Below are positions 18,478-27,671 of a stretch of 64,000 nt of DNA, in pieces. The DNA comes from RGIG9115 sp045603225 (GTDB lineage: Bacteria; Bacillota; Clostridia; UBA1381). Under the pieces are notes generated by a model. The model saw nothing but the letters and a program-made list of their open reading frames with translations. It was not told where the DNA came from and ran no database searches. A program made the position numbers and the translations under genes. Location of the stretch: contig JAZULT010000080.1 in assembly GCA_045603225.1 (NCBI GenBank), forward strand, positions 41,682 to 105,681. Direction: 5' to 3'. How positions within the stretch are numbered: position 1 is the first letter of the stretch; each line of letters begins with the position of its first letter.

Positions 18478-20447
18478 ATCGAATACATCTGCCTTGCTAT
18501 AACATGGTCCTGATACTCTTTGTCAAGTTCAGTAAAATACGCACTCCAGCCCCATATTCTTACCACAAGCTGTCGGTGATTCTCAGGATTCTTCTGTGCA
18601 TCAATCAGAGTTTCGGGGTTAACTGAGTTAAGCTGCAGCTGATGTCCTCCCTTTTCGACAAAAGCTTTAACAAGAGCTCCGACTTTTTCGATTCCGTCAC
18701 TGTCCGCAAAAACACTCTGATGAAATTCGAGTGTAAGCGGTCCGCCGTTTATTGCATTTTCAAAATGCTGTTTTGTCATTGATGCAATTACCGAAACAGG
18801 ACCTTTTACTTTCGCAAACAAGCTCACAGAATAATTTGTACCGAATGGTTCACCTTTCCGTCTTCCGTCTGGCGATGCTCCGATTTCATTTGCATGCCAT
18901 AAATAATACATTGCGCTCCCTGTTCCGGCTCTGTATATTCCGCCTCTGCAATTTTTCTTTCCATTTAATGCACCGGCAAAAGCATCAAGAAGCTTCGTCG
19001 CTATATCATCTGCAAAATCATCATTGTTACCAAGTTTCGGTGCTTCATAACGAAGCTTATGTAAAAGCTCGGGACTGTTTTCAAAATTATTATCAACAGC
19101 CAGAATCAGCTCATCTTTACTTATCGTTTTTTCTTCAAAAACATATTTTTTAATTGCCGCAAGCGAGTCTGCCGCAGTCGCAATTCCTGTTCCGTGAATA
19201 CCGAAATTATTATATTTCCCGCCTTCATAAATATTGCAGTCCATCAGAACATTCATAAACGGTGATGGAATAAACCATAAATTATTAATTCCGTCACATA
19301 TACTGTCAGCTTTTTTCTTTATCTCGTCGCAAACACATTCAAAAAATTCTTCATAAGTATCACATTTATCAAGATAGAGATGAAGAGCATTATCTACCGC
19401 CTGAGGATATGACAGTGCGGAGATATTAGCAATATCCGCTCCTACATTCGGAATAATAAATTCCCAGCAAGCAGCAACTGTATAATCTGATGCATCTTTA
19501 TGAGAATAACCAAGCTTTTCAAGAGCCGGAATTACTATATCATCATTTGAATACTGCGGAAAACCAAGACCTGCCTTTGTAAGTCTTGTTGCTTCCGTAA
19601 ATCTCTCCTTCGGAGTGTTTTTAGAAACTCTTAAATTTATCTTCGGGTCAATCATTTTGTTATTATAAGATGCTTTAAGACACAAAGCCGAAAGCTCATT
19701 ATATATATCATTCCCGTTTTCGTCAACACCTCCGAGCATCATACTCTGACCGTTATCTCCCTGCTGAACTCCGGGATACAAATCAGAATCTTTATTAAAC
19801 GACAAAAAAAAGTCTTCAAGAAGCTCCAGCGCTGATGCCTCATCAATAATCCCTTTATCCATATCTGCTTTAAAATACGGATACATATACTTATCAAACC
19901 TGCCGACAGTAATATGGTAGTTACCTTCATACCAGAGCGAAAAATGAATAATTCTGAACATCTGCAGTGCTTCGCGGAAAGAAGAGGCTCCATATCTCGG
20001 AACACGATCAAGCGTTTCTGCAATATCATCGCGGTTCAATCTGATTGCCTCTTCTTTATATCTGTCCGCAAGAGAAATCACTGCATCAATCATTCTCTTT
20101 CCGTATTCATCAGCAGTTTTCCGAAGCTCAATCAAACCCTTGCTTATTGCTTTTTCATAATTCGGAGTAAGATTCGATAAATACCCAAGCTCATGTATGT
20201 AATGTTCAGATGATATTTTATCCCATTCTTCGTCCGTAAAAATCCCAGGAATATTTTTTAAAGTCCTCATGTAACATATTTTTTCGCCTTCAAGAATAAC
20301 AGGTGTCTCTGCTTCCATAAGCTTTTCAAAACGAATTGTCATACGTTCAATCGGCGAAAGCGATTTCCTGCTGAATTCTCCGGCAAAATCAATATTACAT
20401 TCTTTCCTGAATAAATGATGTTTCTTAGACATTATATAATCACGCAT
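18474..20447 (-). CDS. Glycyl radical enzyme, non-PFL type, substrate unknown
   Basis: A 657-residue glycyl radical enzyme. The start is ATG 20447: AAGGAGGGA lies 4 bases upstream, while an in-frame extension to 20558 has no such site and would overlap the divergent gene. The thiyl Cys is Cys327 in VAACWEF. Glu329 two residues on matches the Cys-x-Glu pair of the dehydratase/lyase group rather than the Cys-Cys of pyruvate formate-lyase. The C-terminal radical site is Gly633 in VVRIWGWSAYF. ASPDGRRKGEPFG near 524 is also typical. At 657 residues it is shorter than the 750-850 usual for characterised members. It heads an operon with its activase and GH51. No substrate can be named; a sugar-derived polyol or acid is inferred from context only. 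Confidence 0.9.
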   Translation of the reverse strand: MRDYIMSKKHHLFRKECNIDFAGEFSRKSLSPIERMTIRFEKLMEAETPVILEGEKICYMRTLKNIPGIFTDEEWDKISSEHYIHELGYLSNLTPNYEKAISKGLIELRKTADEYGKRMIDAVISLADRYKEEAIRLNRDDIAETLDRVPRYGASSFREALQMFRIIHFSLWYEGNYHITVGRFDKYMYPYFKADMDKGIIDEASALELLEDFFLSFNKDSDLYPGVQQGDNGQSMMLGGVDENGNDIYNELSALCLKASYNNKMIDPKINLRVSKNTPKERFTEATRLTKAGLGFPQYSNDDIVIPALEKLGYSHKDASDYTVAACWEFIIPNVGADIANISALSYPQAVDNALHLYLDKCDTYEEFFECVCDEIKKKADSICDGINNLWFIPSPFMNVLMDCNIYEGGKYNNFGIHGTGIATAADSLAAIKKYVFEEKTISKDELILAVDNNFENSPELLHKLRYEAPKLGNNDDFADDIATKLLDAFAGALNGKKNCRGGIYRAGTGSAMYYLWHANEIGASPDGRRKGEPFGTNYSVSLFAKVKGPVSVIASMTKQHFENAINGGPLTLEFHQSVFADSDGIEKVGALVKAFVEKGGHQLQLNSVNPETLIDAQKNPENHRQLVVRIWGWSAYFTELDKEYQDHVIARQMYSI

Positions 20448-20482
20448 AAAATCCCTCCTTAAATTTATTATACAGAAATTAC

Positions 20483-20512
20483 TTGACAAATTCTCGCTGT
20501 TTATTGTATAAT
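20483..20512 (+). promoter_or_regulatory. Promoter for the AraC gene at 20557
   Basis: TTGACA (20483-20488), 18-base spacer, TATAAT (20507-20512). On the opposite strand a TATAAT (20467-20472) for the glycyl radical operon lacks a good -35 box, which suits an activator-dependent promoter. Confidence 0.7.
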
Positions 20513-20556
20513 AATAGCAGGAATTTATCTTTTCAAAGAAAAAGAGGTGTTTATTC

Positions 20557-21366
20557 ATGATATTTCATCAACCGGGAAATTCCTTAAGCGGAAACAACTA
20601 TAACATTTTTATTCACAGCATAAAATTCGACTTCCATTTCCACAAAAATCCCGAACTTATATACATAGTCAAAGGAAGTGTGGAATGTATTGTAAACAAC
20701 AAAAAAGAAATACTTTCAGAAGGTGATTTCGGACTTTGCCTGTCAAATGAAATACACTCATACACTCCGATAGGCGACTCAGCTTATTGGGTATGTGTTT
20801 TTTCTGAAGATTTTATCAGAAGCTTCACATCTATGATTAAGAACAAGACAGGAGACAGGTTTAAATTCGACTGCGAAAAAACAGTAAGAGATTATATTGA
20901 AGAAAAACTGATAAAAGAAGAAAATCCATCATTCTTTACACTGAAATCATGCCTGTATGCCGTTTGCGAACAATATATGAAAAGTGTCACCCTTGTTGAT
21001 GTTGATAAGTCCAAGCTTCAAAGCATGCATATTATAATTGAATTTATTGAAAAAAACTATGCCAATGATATAAAACTGACAGATGTAGCCGATATTTTAG
21101 GCTATGATTATCACTACGTTTCAAGATATTTTCATAATCTTTTTAATTTGTCATTTAAAAGCTTTCTTAACACATACAGACTTGAAAAAGCCGTTGAACT
21201 TATCGAAAATAGTGACAAGAAAATGATAGAAATTGCATACGAAAGCGGTTTTCAAAGCATTCGTAATTTTAATGATTCCTTTAAAAAGCACTACGGTATT
21301 ACTCCCAACAAATACAAAAGCTCTCGCATAATGAAATATAATAAAATATATGAGGAGTTGCGCTAA
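20557..21366 (+). CDS. AraC-family transcriptional regulator
   Basis: A 269-residue regulator. The N-terminal cupin sensor shows FHFHKNPELIYIVKGSVECI and SEGDFGLCLSNEIHSY. The C-terminal AraC double helix-turn-helix runs from about 175 (IKLTDVADILGYDYHYVSRY) to the SIRNFNDSFKKHYGITPNKY signature. It is divergent from the glycyl radical enzyme operon across 109 bases that hold a strong promoter for itself and a weak -35 for the operon, so it is the likely activator of that operon. Its stop codon lies inside the loop of its own terminator. Ligand unknown, perhaps arabinose or an arabinan-derived sugar. Confidence 0.9.
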   Translation: MIFHQPGNSLSGNNYNIFIHSIKFDFHFHKNPELIYIVKGSVECIVNNKKEILSEGDFGLCLSNEIHSYTPIGDSAYWVCVFSEDFIRSFTSMIKNKTGDRFKFDCEKTVRDYIEEKLIKEENPSFFTLKSCLYAVCEQYMKSVTLVDVDKSKLQSMHIIIEFIEKNYANDIKLTDVADILGYDYHYVSRYFHNLFNLSFKSFLNTYRLEKAVELIENSDKKMIEIAYESGFQSIRNFNDSFKKHYGITPNKYKSSRIMKYNKIYEELR

Positions 21367-21382
21367 GCAACTCCTCAAGTAT
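21352..21382 (+). terminator. Intrinsic terminator with stop codon in the loop
   Basis: A perfect 10-base-pair stem (21352-21361 with 21367-21376), loop GCTAA containing the TAA stop of the AraC gene, followed by a T-rich run. Confidence 0.85.
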
Positions 21383-21384
21383 TT

Positions 21385-24171
21385 TTATCTTATTATTGAA
21401 AATTCAAAATGTACCTTCTTATCGTTCATCTGATAAGCTTCCGCAAGCTGCGGTCCACAGCTTCCTGAACCGATACCGCTCACTTTATAGTCGATACGTA
21501 CATTTGTATTTCCGCTTTTTACAAGCTCGAAATAGTGATTTTTTTTCGTAAGCTCTTCAGAAGTATACTCGGAAACATTTATTTCCATTCCCTGTCCGCA
21601 TATATACTTATATCCGCCGATTTCAAGGAACTTTGTATTATAATGATTTCCATGCTCCTGAGGCTTTATATAATTTACATATTCCTTTTCTGCAGAGCTT
21701 TCGTACATACCCATTTTTGAAGCATGATGCATATCAATATACGATTCGTACGGGCCGTATCCGAAATACTTAAAGTTTTTTGCAGATGTTGTAAACTCAA
21801 ATCCAAGTCTCGGCAAAAATCCCCATGTATCGTCAAAATCACCGTCAAGAACAACATCAACTCTTCCGTCAGCATAGAATGTGTATTCTGCAGTATATCT
21901 GAAAAACGGACTTCTTGACACACCTGCAAGCGATGCTGTCACAGCTATTTTATTGTCTGAAATATCAAGATTATAAACTTTGTTATAAAGCTTATTATAG
22001 TTTGCCTCAAACCATTTATTTCTCATATATCTTTCGTTATCAGTAGGCGCTTTCCACGCAGTAAGAACCATGGGCGATTCAATATCAAGATATCCGTAAT
22101 GGAGATTGAATTTGTATTCAAATTCATTGCCCTTTATTACTGCATTCTCACCGTCTTTTGTAATTACAACTTCCCCGTCAACGGCTACGGGAACTGTACC
22201 AACTGCTATTTCATGCTGTGTTTCCGCAACTGTATATCCGTCCTTGTTCTTCATTGTAATATTTAAATATGCACCGTATTTAACACGAAGTGCAGTCGGA
22301 AGACCGGTTATTTCAACACTTTCACAAGTATGAGGCTTTGTTGAAAGTTCAAGATTTCCGCATGCAATAATTTCACCGTCCGCTGTCAGCTCCCAGGTTA
22401 TTTCATACTCCGAAAAATCCGTGAAATCATATTTATTATACACCGTAAGTATTCCGTCATTCCACTCTGTCTTCATCGGCTGATAAGCATATTTCGCTTC
22501 AAGCGAACCCGCTTTAAAGCTTCTGTCATGAAATACCAGTCCGTCGCAGCAGAAATTGAAATCATGGGTTTCTTCTCCGAAATCTCCTCCGTATCCGAGT
22601 TTATCTTCTTCTATCGGAGCAACATGATCAGCCCACTCCCAGATACATCCGCCTATCATGTACGGATTATTGTCAATAACATCCCAGTAGTCCACAAGAT
22701 CACCCGGGCTGTTACCCATTGCATGAGAGTATTCACATAGGAAAATAGGTCTTTTATCTCCCGTACGACGGTGATATTCAATCATTTGTTCAGGTCGCCA
22801 GTACATACGGCTTACCACATCAACCGTATCCGGATCCATAAGGTCAGGATTCGGATTATATATATTCTCATAATGAATAAGGCGTGTTATACCGTCACGT
22901 TTTTCTCTGTTTCTTATAAACTCAGTCATAGCGGCAAAATTGTCACCGTAGTTTGATTCATTACCGTGGCTCCACATAACAACGCAAGTATGGTTCTTAT
23001 CACGTTCATAAAGTCTTTCAGCTCTGTCTATGAACGCTTCTTTCCATTCAGGATTCTTACATGGCCATATGTTATTATCGTCATATCCCCATATACTGCC
23101 ACGATGTCCAAAACCATGAGTTTCAATATCAGCTTCATCTATCACATAAAATCCGAGTTCATCACAAAGCTCAATAAACGCCGCCTGCGGCGGATAGTGA
23201 GATGTACGGATGGCATTAATATTAAGCTCCTTCATTTTGAGAAGCTCGCTTTTCATCTCATCATATGTAAGAGAATATCCGTTAAAAGGATGCGTATCAT
23301 GATGATTGACACCTTTCAGTTTAACGCTTACTCCATTAATAAGAAGCTCTCCCTTATCGCTTACGCTCTGTGTTCTGAGACCTATTTTAAAAGGTATATA
23401 CTCCCCGGAATTTTCAACTACTACAGTATAAAGATACGGTTTTTCAGCATTCCAGAGAACAGGATTTTTTAAATCAGTTTCATTTAGCTTATCATCATAT
23501 ACTTTATAAGTTCCGTCATAGTAAATTCCCTTATCGTCAAAACCAATTTCAACGTCATGGAGATGACCTTCAGGACGTGACAAAATATATACATCTCTGA
23601 ATATACCGTTATTTCTGAAGAAATCCTGATCTTCAAGATAGCTTCCGGCACACCATTTATATACCTTTGCTATTATTTCATTATCGCCTGCTTTAAAAGT
23701 AACGGAAAACTCAGATGTAGAATGAGATACTGTTGAAAAACCAACATATTCACCGTTTACAAAAAGCTCTACGCATGATGATACACCTTCAAAAACTATG
23801 GTATTATCAAGCGAAGCTTTTTCCTCTGTAATATTTACAACCTTTCTGTAAACTCCTACCGGATTGTCATCGGGAACGTACGGCGGATCAACCGGATACG
23901 GATAATTTACGTTTGTATAATACGATTTATCATAACCTCTTGACTGCCAGCATGACGGAACATCAATCTTGTCCCACTCTTTTATAATTTCAGGACAGTC
24001 TATATCTCTTTCATAATATTTATAATCCCACTCTCCGTTAAGAAGCATAAAATATTCAGATTTATTTCTGTCTCCACGTAATGCCGCTTCAAGACTATGA
24101 TATGGTATATAATGTGCACGTGGTTTTAAAGTATTTTCATGTATAAATTCAAGTTTTTCGTATTTTCTCAT
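21385..24171 (-). CDS. lacZ: Beta-galactosidase, GH2 (LacZ-type)
   Basis: A 928-residue GH2 enzyme. ATG 24171 is chosen because GGAGGA lies 5 bases upstream; the 12-codon extension to 24207 has no site. The LacZ domain order is visible: N-terminal jelly roll with NPVGVYRK and FVNGEYVGFSTVSHS, immunoglobulin-like domains, then the TIM barrel with LKGVNHHDTHPFNG and IRTSHYPPQ. Acid/base Glu405 is in WSHGNES and nucleophile Glu480 in FLCEYSHAMGN. The C-terminal beta-sandwich follows. No signal peptide, so it hydrolyses imported beta-galactosides, here perhaps galactan or arabinogalactan fragments. It is 41 bases downstream of the GH110-like gene, probably one transcript. Confidence 0.92.
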   Translation of the reverse strand: MRKYEKLEFIHENTLKPRAHYIPYHSLEAALRGDRNKSEYFMLLNGEWDYKYYERDIDCPEIIKEWDKIDVPSCWQSRGYDKSYYTNVNYPYPVDPPYVPDDNPVGVYRKVVNITEEKASLDNTIVFEGVSSCVELFVNGEYVGFSTVSHSTSEFSVTFKAGDNEIIAKVYKWCAGSYLEDQDFFRNNGIFRDVYILSRPEGHLHDVEIGFDDKGIYYDGTYKVYDDKLNETDLKNPVLWNAEKPYLYTVVVENSGEYIPFKIGLRTQSVSDKGELLINGVSVKLKGVNHHDTHPFNGYSLTYDEMKSELLKMKELNINAIRTSHYPPQAAFIELCDELGFYVIDEADIETHGFGHRGSIWGYDDNNIWPCKNPEWKEAFIDRAERLYERDKNHTCVVMWSHGNESNYGDNFAAMTEFIRNREKRDGITRLIHYENIYNPNPDLMDPDTVDVVSRMYWRPEQMIEYHRRTGDKRPIFLCEYSHAMGNSPGDLVDYWDVIDNNPYMIGGCIWEWADHVAPIEEDKLGYGGDFGEETHDFNFCCDGLVFHDRSFKAGSLEAKYAYQPMKTEWNDGILTVYNKYDFTDFSEYEITWELTADGEIIACGNLELSTKPHTCESVEITGLPTALRVKYGAYLNITMKNKDGYTVAETQHEIAVGTVPVAVDGEVVITKDGENAVIKGNEFEYKFNLHYGYLDIESPMVLTAWKAPTDNERYMRNKWFEANYNKLYNKVYNLDISDNKIAVTASLAGVSRSPFFRYTAEYTFYADGRVDVVLDGDFDDTWGFLPRLGFEFTTSAKNFKYFGYGPYESYIDMHHASKMGMYESSAEKEYVNYIKPQEHGNHYNTKFLEIGGYKYICGQGMEINVSEYTSEELTKKNHYFELVKSGNTNVRIDYKVSGIGSGSCGPQLAEAYQMNDKKVHFEFSIIR

Positions 24172-24212
24172 TTTTTCCTCCGATAACATTTGATTATATA
24201 AAATCATTTTTA

Positions 24213-25853
24213 CTATATATTTTTACAAGTCTGACATTCGACTGAAATCCTACCACAGGAATCATCTGTACATATTTCCTTATCTATATTATCAAAAACA
24301 CAATTTCTGATATACACATCATCTGCATCATGAATATCAATGCCTGTTTTACTGTTTCTAAACACACACCTCTCGATATGTATATCCCTGTTATTTTTCC
24401 CCGGTAGTCCATCTGATTTTATTCCTATACAGCCATATGCTCCGTACCGTGCAGTCTCACCGCAATTATCAAATACACAGTCTGTAATATGTATATCAGT
24501 TGCATGCCCGCCTTCTGTGTGATTAGGAAATTCCGCTCCCAGCAATATGCCACTATTCATAAGATTTTTATAACTGCAATTTGATATGCGCATATGATCT
24601 ATTCTTGACAAATGCCCTGCTCCTGCAATATTTACAAACCGGGAATTTTTACATTCGTACAAGTCCGGTTCCCAGCACTGTGCCAGACAAAGAGTATCGT
24701 TTCTTAACCATGACGGTAAAACGCCATCAAATATTACTGTATAAATATGTCCGTAAAATCCGTCTTTTTCGGCCGAACCTTCACAAATCCAACTTTTAAT
24801 TCCAACAACTTTTACATCCTGATCGGAATAAAATTCCATATTGCTTCCGTCAACAAGCGGAAGGTACGAATACCGTGTAAAAAACTTCACGATATTTTCA
24901 GAAACAATTTCAACCGGGAACAAATAATTTGAATGCATATTCTGCCCATCCATGCGGACGCCCTCAATATACATTTCATTCACTCTTATACTTCCACTGC
25001 ACTTATGTAATTTAAATGCATCTCTCGGTGCAGTAAAATATTGATTCCCCTCCGGTTTGAATTTTACATTTTCCATTGTAAGGTCGTGAATATTAAAAGC
25101 AAGATGTGCAAAACCATTACTGTTTGCAGTATGCAAATTTTTTAAAATAAGATTATTCACATTCCCGAAAAAACATTGAAAATCAGTTTTTGCCCCCTGA
25201 TGAAACGTTACTATGTCTCCTTTTTTTACCTTCGAAGCAACACCAACATCTGAAAGAGCCAGAGTTCGTTCTCCAATTAAACGAAAATTATTTTCAAGAC
25301 CTCCGCCGTAAGAAAGACTTTCTCCGCTCAATTCTCCGGTAGTTGTAAATCTGTTCATACAATATGTTCCCATATTATCATAACATGGATTCCCTTCGAA
25401 TACTTCAACTATAACAGTATCTTTATCAACTTTTACTATCTGACCTGACGAGGCAAACTCCGGATTTCTTTTAAATTTCAAATTTTGTACCGTAATATTT
25501 TCACCGCTGTCTACCCACAGAACCGAAGGCATAATACTATGAAGTTTTAAGTCGTTTACACCTTCCAAAACAGTAAGAGGATTATTATTTTCATCGCACT
25601 TTCCGCTTATGACAATATTCTTTAAACCATATAATAAAATATGAACATCTTTTGTGGCAGAATACTCTGCCTCAGCATCATGAGCAGTCTGATCAGTATC
25701 ATGTGAAAAAAAGGTCTTTAACGGATATATTCCTTCTTCAAATTGCAAAACATCTGCATCAGTTCTTTTAGCTTCAGCAATTGCTTTTCCAATACCTTCA
25801 GCCGCATCTTCGCAAGGCAAAGTAACATAATCTTTTACATATACTACTCTCAT
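24213..25853 (-). CDS. Right-handed beta-helix protein, GH110-like
   Basis: A 546-residue beta-helix protein. ATG 25853 has a GGAG site at 7 bases; a 23-codon extension to 25922 overlaps the promoter and is rejected. The pattern resembles family GH110 (alpha-1,3-galactosidases). An early GKAIAEAKRTDADVL helix is followed by rungs such as NIVISGK and NITVQNLKFKRN, then a central APRDAFKLHKCSGSIRV. The segment GVRMDGQNMHSNYL aligns by eye with the DDAxNxHG region of that family. The later rungs (DIHITDCVFDN, DIHIERCVFRNS) are clean. The second Asp of the DD pair is replaced, so activity is uncertain. No signal peptide. It precedes the beta-galactosidase, consistent with galactoside breakdown. 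Confidence 0.6.
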   Translation of the reverse strand: MRVVYVKDYVTLPCEDAAEGIGKAIAEAKRTDADVLQFEEGIYPLKTFFSHDTDQTAHDAEAEYSATKDVHILLYGLKNIVISGKCDENNNPLTVLEGVNDLKLHSIMPSVLWVDSGENITVQNLKFKRNPEFASSGQIVKVDKDTVIVEVFEGNPCYDNMGTYCMNRFTTTGELSGESLSYGGGLENNFRLIGERTLALSDVGVASKVKKGDIVTFHQGAKTDFQCFFGNVNNLILKNLHTANSNGFAHLAFNIHDLTMENVKFKPEGNQYFTAPRDAFKLHKCSGSIRVNEMYIEGVRMDGQNMHSNYLFPVEIVSENIVKFFTRYSYLPLVDGSNMEFYSDQDVKVVGIKSWICEGSAEKDGFYGHIYTVIFDGVLPSWLRNDTLCLAQCWEPDLYECKNSRFVNIAGAGHLSRIDHMRISNCSYKNLMNSGILLGAEFPNHTEGGHATDIHITDCVFDNCGETARYGAYGCIGIKSDGLPGKNNRDIHIERCVFRNSKTGIDIHDADDVYIRNCVFDNIDKEICTDDSCGRISVECQTCKNI

Positions 25854-25881
25854 ACCATATCTCCATATTATATTTTTACCT

Positions 25882-25910
25882 ATTATATAATATTTTATTG
25901 TTTTTGTCAA
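25882..25910 (-). promoter_or_regulatory. Consensus sigma-A promoter for the GH110-like/beta-galactosidase operon
   Basis: On the minus strand TTGACA (25905-25910), 17-base spacer, TATAAT (25882-25887), a perfect consensus about 30 bases before the start. Confidence 0.8.
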
Positions 25911-25937
25911 CACTTTCCACACTTTTTTAAAAAATTG

Positions 25938-25966
25938 TTGACAAACGTTCGCAATTATGATATATT
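25938..25966 (+). promoter_or_regulatory. Sigma-A promoter for the secreted repeat protein operon
   Basis: TTGACA (25938-25943), 17-base spacer, TATATT (25961-25966). It is back to back with the leftward promoter at 25882-25910. Confidence 0.75.
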
Positions 25967-25996
25967 AAACATGAAACTAAAGCAAGGAGAAAAAGT

Positions 25997-27658
25997 ATGA
26001 AAAAAATACTCTTATTTTTACCTGTTTTGTTTATTATTTTTCAGGTAAATTCCATAGCTTCATCATATACATTTTACGTATCATCATCAGGAAACAATTC
26101 AAATAGCGGAACAACATCATCTTCCCCTCTGCAAAGCTTATCAGCATCATATGCAAAAATGGGGTCTGATACAGAAATTGTACTGCTCGATGCGACAACT
26201 CTTACACTTCCCGGTTCATACAACGGAAATCTGACAATTAAAGGTAATTCATCAAATATAGTTCTCACTCTCCCAAGCGAGGTATCTCTTACAGGGAATC
26301 TGAAGCTTGACAATCTGTCACTTTGCAATGCGTCAACCATATATGCAAATGGTTATAATCTTGAAATCGGCAGTTCAATAACTTCCTCTTCAAGACTTAC
26401 AGTATACGGTGGAAAGAAATCAGCTGATTTAACAGGAGATACAAATATTACTCTTCTCGGAGGACAATACGAAAATATTTATGGTGGTGGAAACGGCGGT
26501 AAAGTAAACGGTAATACAAATGTTGTTTTCGGCGGGAACTGTAATCCTAATGACACAGCTGATGATAACGGTGTATGTAATGTTTTCGGAGGAGGCTTAG
26601 GCGCTCCTGTAACAGGAAAAACCAATCTCACTATGAAAGATAATGCGAGTGCATACTTTCTTGTCGGTGCCGGTCATAATACAAACGGAACCGCCTCAGA
26701 AACTTTAATAACAATTGAAGGCGGAAAAGTAATGAACGTCTATGCAGGTTCGAAAAATGTTGCACTTACTGATTGCAACACAAACATAGTAATGAGAGGC
26801 GGCAAAGCCGAATCACTGTTTGGTGGATGTGAATCTGTTGCGATGTCCGGAAATACTTCAATTCGTATCGAAGGCGGCGAAGTTACGAGAAGAATTTACA
26901 CAGGTTGCTATAACAATGCCGAATCCAAAGTCTTTTGGCTTACTTGGAAAGGTACAAACTGTGTTACCGGAACGACTACCCTGTATCTCTCACCCGGAGC
27001 TACCCTAATATCCGGCTCAGGTTTATCAGGCACAAACAAAGTAAACATGGGAATATTTTCAGGAAGTCGTATACAGTCTCAAAATGATAAAGAACAAAAT
27101 ACAATTATATACTTAGACAACAGTTATTCATCATACAGCAAAAAAATAGGCGAAAAAGGTCTTCTCCATACAAGTGACTTTAAAAGCTTCCACGACTACG
27201 TAATACAATGCGGAGCAGGCGGAGACGTCTACGGAACGCAAACAGGCGGCAGTGTTTACATTGCACCTGATGAAGGAAACTGCGGAGTTTTAAACGGTGG
27301 CTACTACCTTAACGAAAACGCATCGGTATCATCGTCCGCAAGCATAACTTTTGAAAAGAATTTTAACATATCATCTGTAACAGCAACAGCTTCCGACACC
27401 GGCATTTCAGGAACTATAACATATACCGCAAGAAACGCAGGAGAAGAAAACAATCCGAAGCTTATAAATGCGGTATATGATGATACAGGAAAATATATAA
27501 ACTGCTGTATCACAAATACATCATCCGTTGATTCTTCAAAAACATATACTGTAGAATTTATTCCCGAATCCGAGAAAACATACACAGTAAAAACAATGCT
27601 TATAAGTGACGAGCTTAAAACGCTTACCACTCTGAATTCTATTAAAACAACAAAATGA
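25997..27658 (+). CDS. Secreted beta-helix repeat protein
   Basis: A 553-residue exported protein with a signal peptide (about 1-22) and an AAGGAG site. After cleavage it opens with YTFYVSSSGNNSNSGT, the usual start of DUF1565-type right-handed beta-helix proteins. From about 140 to 310 it has repeats of the form ITxxGGxxxxxYGG (LLGGQYENIYGG, IEGGKVMNVYAG, MRGGKAESLFGG, IEGGEVTRRIYTG), fitting stacked helix rungs. The C-terminal 110 residues look like a small beta-sandwich. No SLH, LPXTG or other anchor is visible, so it may be released. It is first in an operon with an esterase and a sialidase-like gene, which suggests a role in binding or cutting glycan outside the cell. No catalytic residues can be named. 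Confidence 0.8.
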   Translation: MKKILLFLPVLFIIFQVNSIASSYTFYVSSSGNNSNSGTTSSSPLQSLSASYAKMGSDTEIVLLDATTLTLPGSYNGNLTIKGNSSNIVLTLPSEVSLTGNLKLDNLSLCNASTIYANGYNLEIGSSITSSSRLTVYGGKKSADLTGDTNITLLGGQYENIYGGGNGGKVNGNTNVVFGGNCNPNDTADDNGVCNVFGGGLGAPVTGKTNLTMKDNASAYFLVGAGHNTNGTASETLITIEGGKVMNVYAGSKNVALTDCNTNIVMRGGKAESLFGGCESVAMSGNTSIRIEGGEVTRRIYTGCYNNAESKVFWLTWKGTNCVTGTTTLYLSPGATLISGSGLSGTNKVNMGIFSGSRIQSQNDKEQNTIIYLDNSYSSYSKKIGEKGLLHTSDFKSFHDYVIQCGAGGDVYGTQTGGSVYIAPDEGNCGVLNGGYYLNENASVSSSASITFEKNFNISSVTATASDTGISGTITYTARNAGEENNPKLINAVYDDTGKYINCCITNTSSVDSSKTYTVEFIPESEKTYTVKTMLISDELKTLTTLNSIKTTK

Positions 27659-27671
27659 AAGGAAAGACAGC

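Noticed and set aside
20448..20558. 37-residue N-terminal extension of the glycyl radical enzyme
   Set aside because: It covers the promoter region, overlaps the divergent gene start, and a perfect ribosome binding site precedes ATG 20447.
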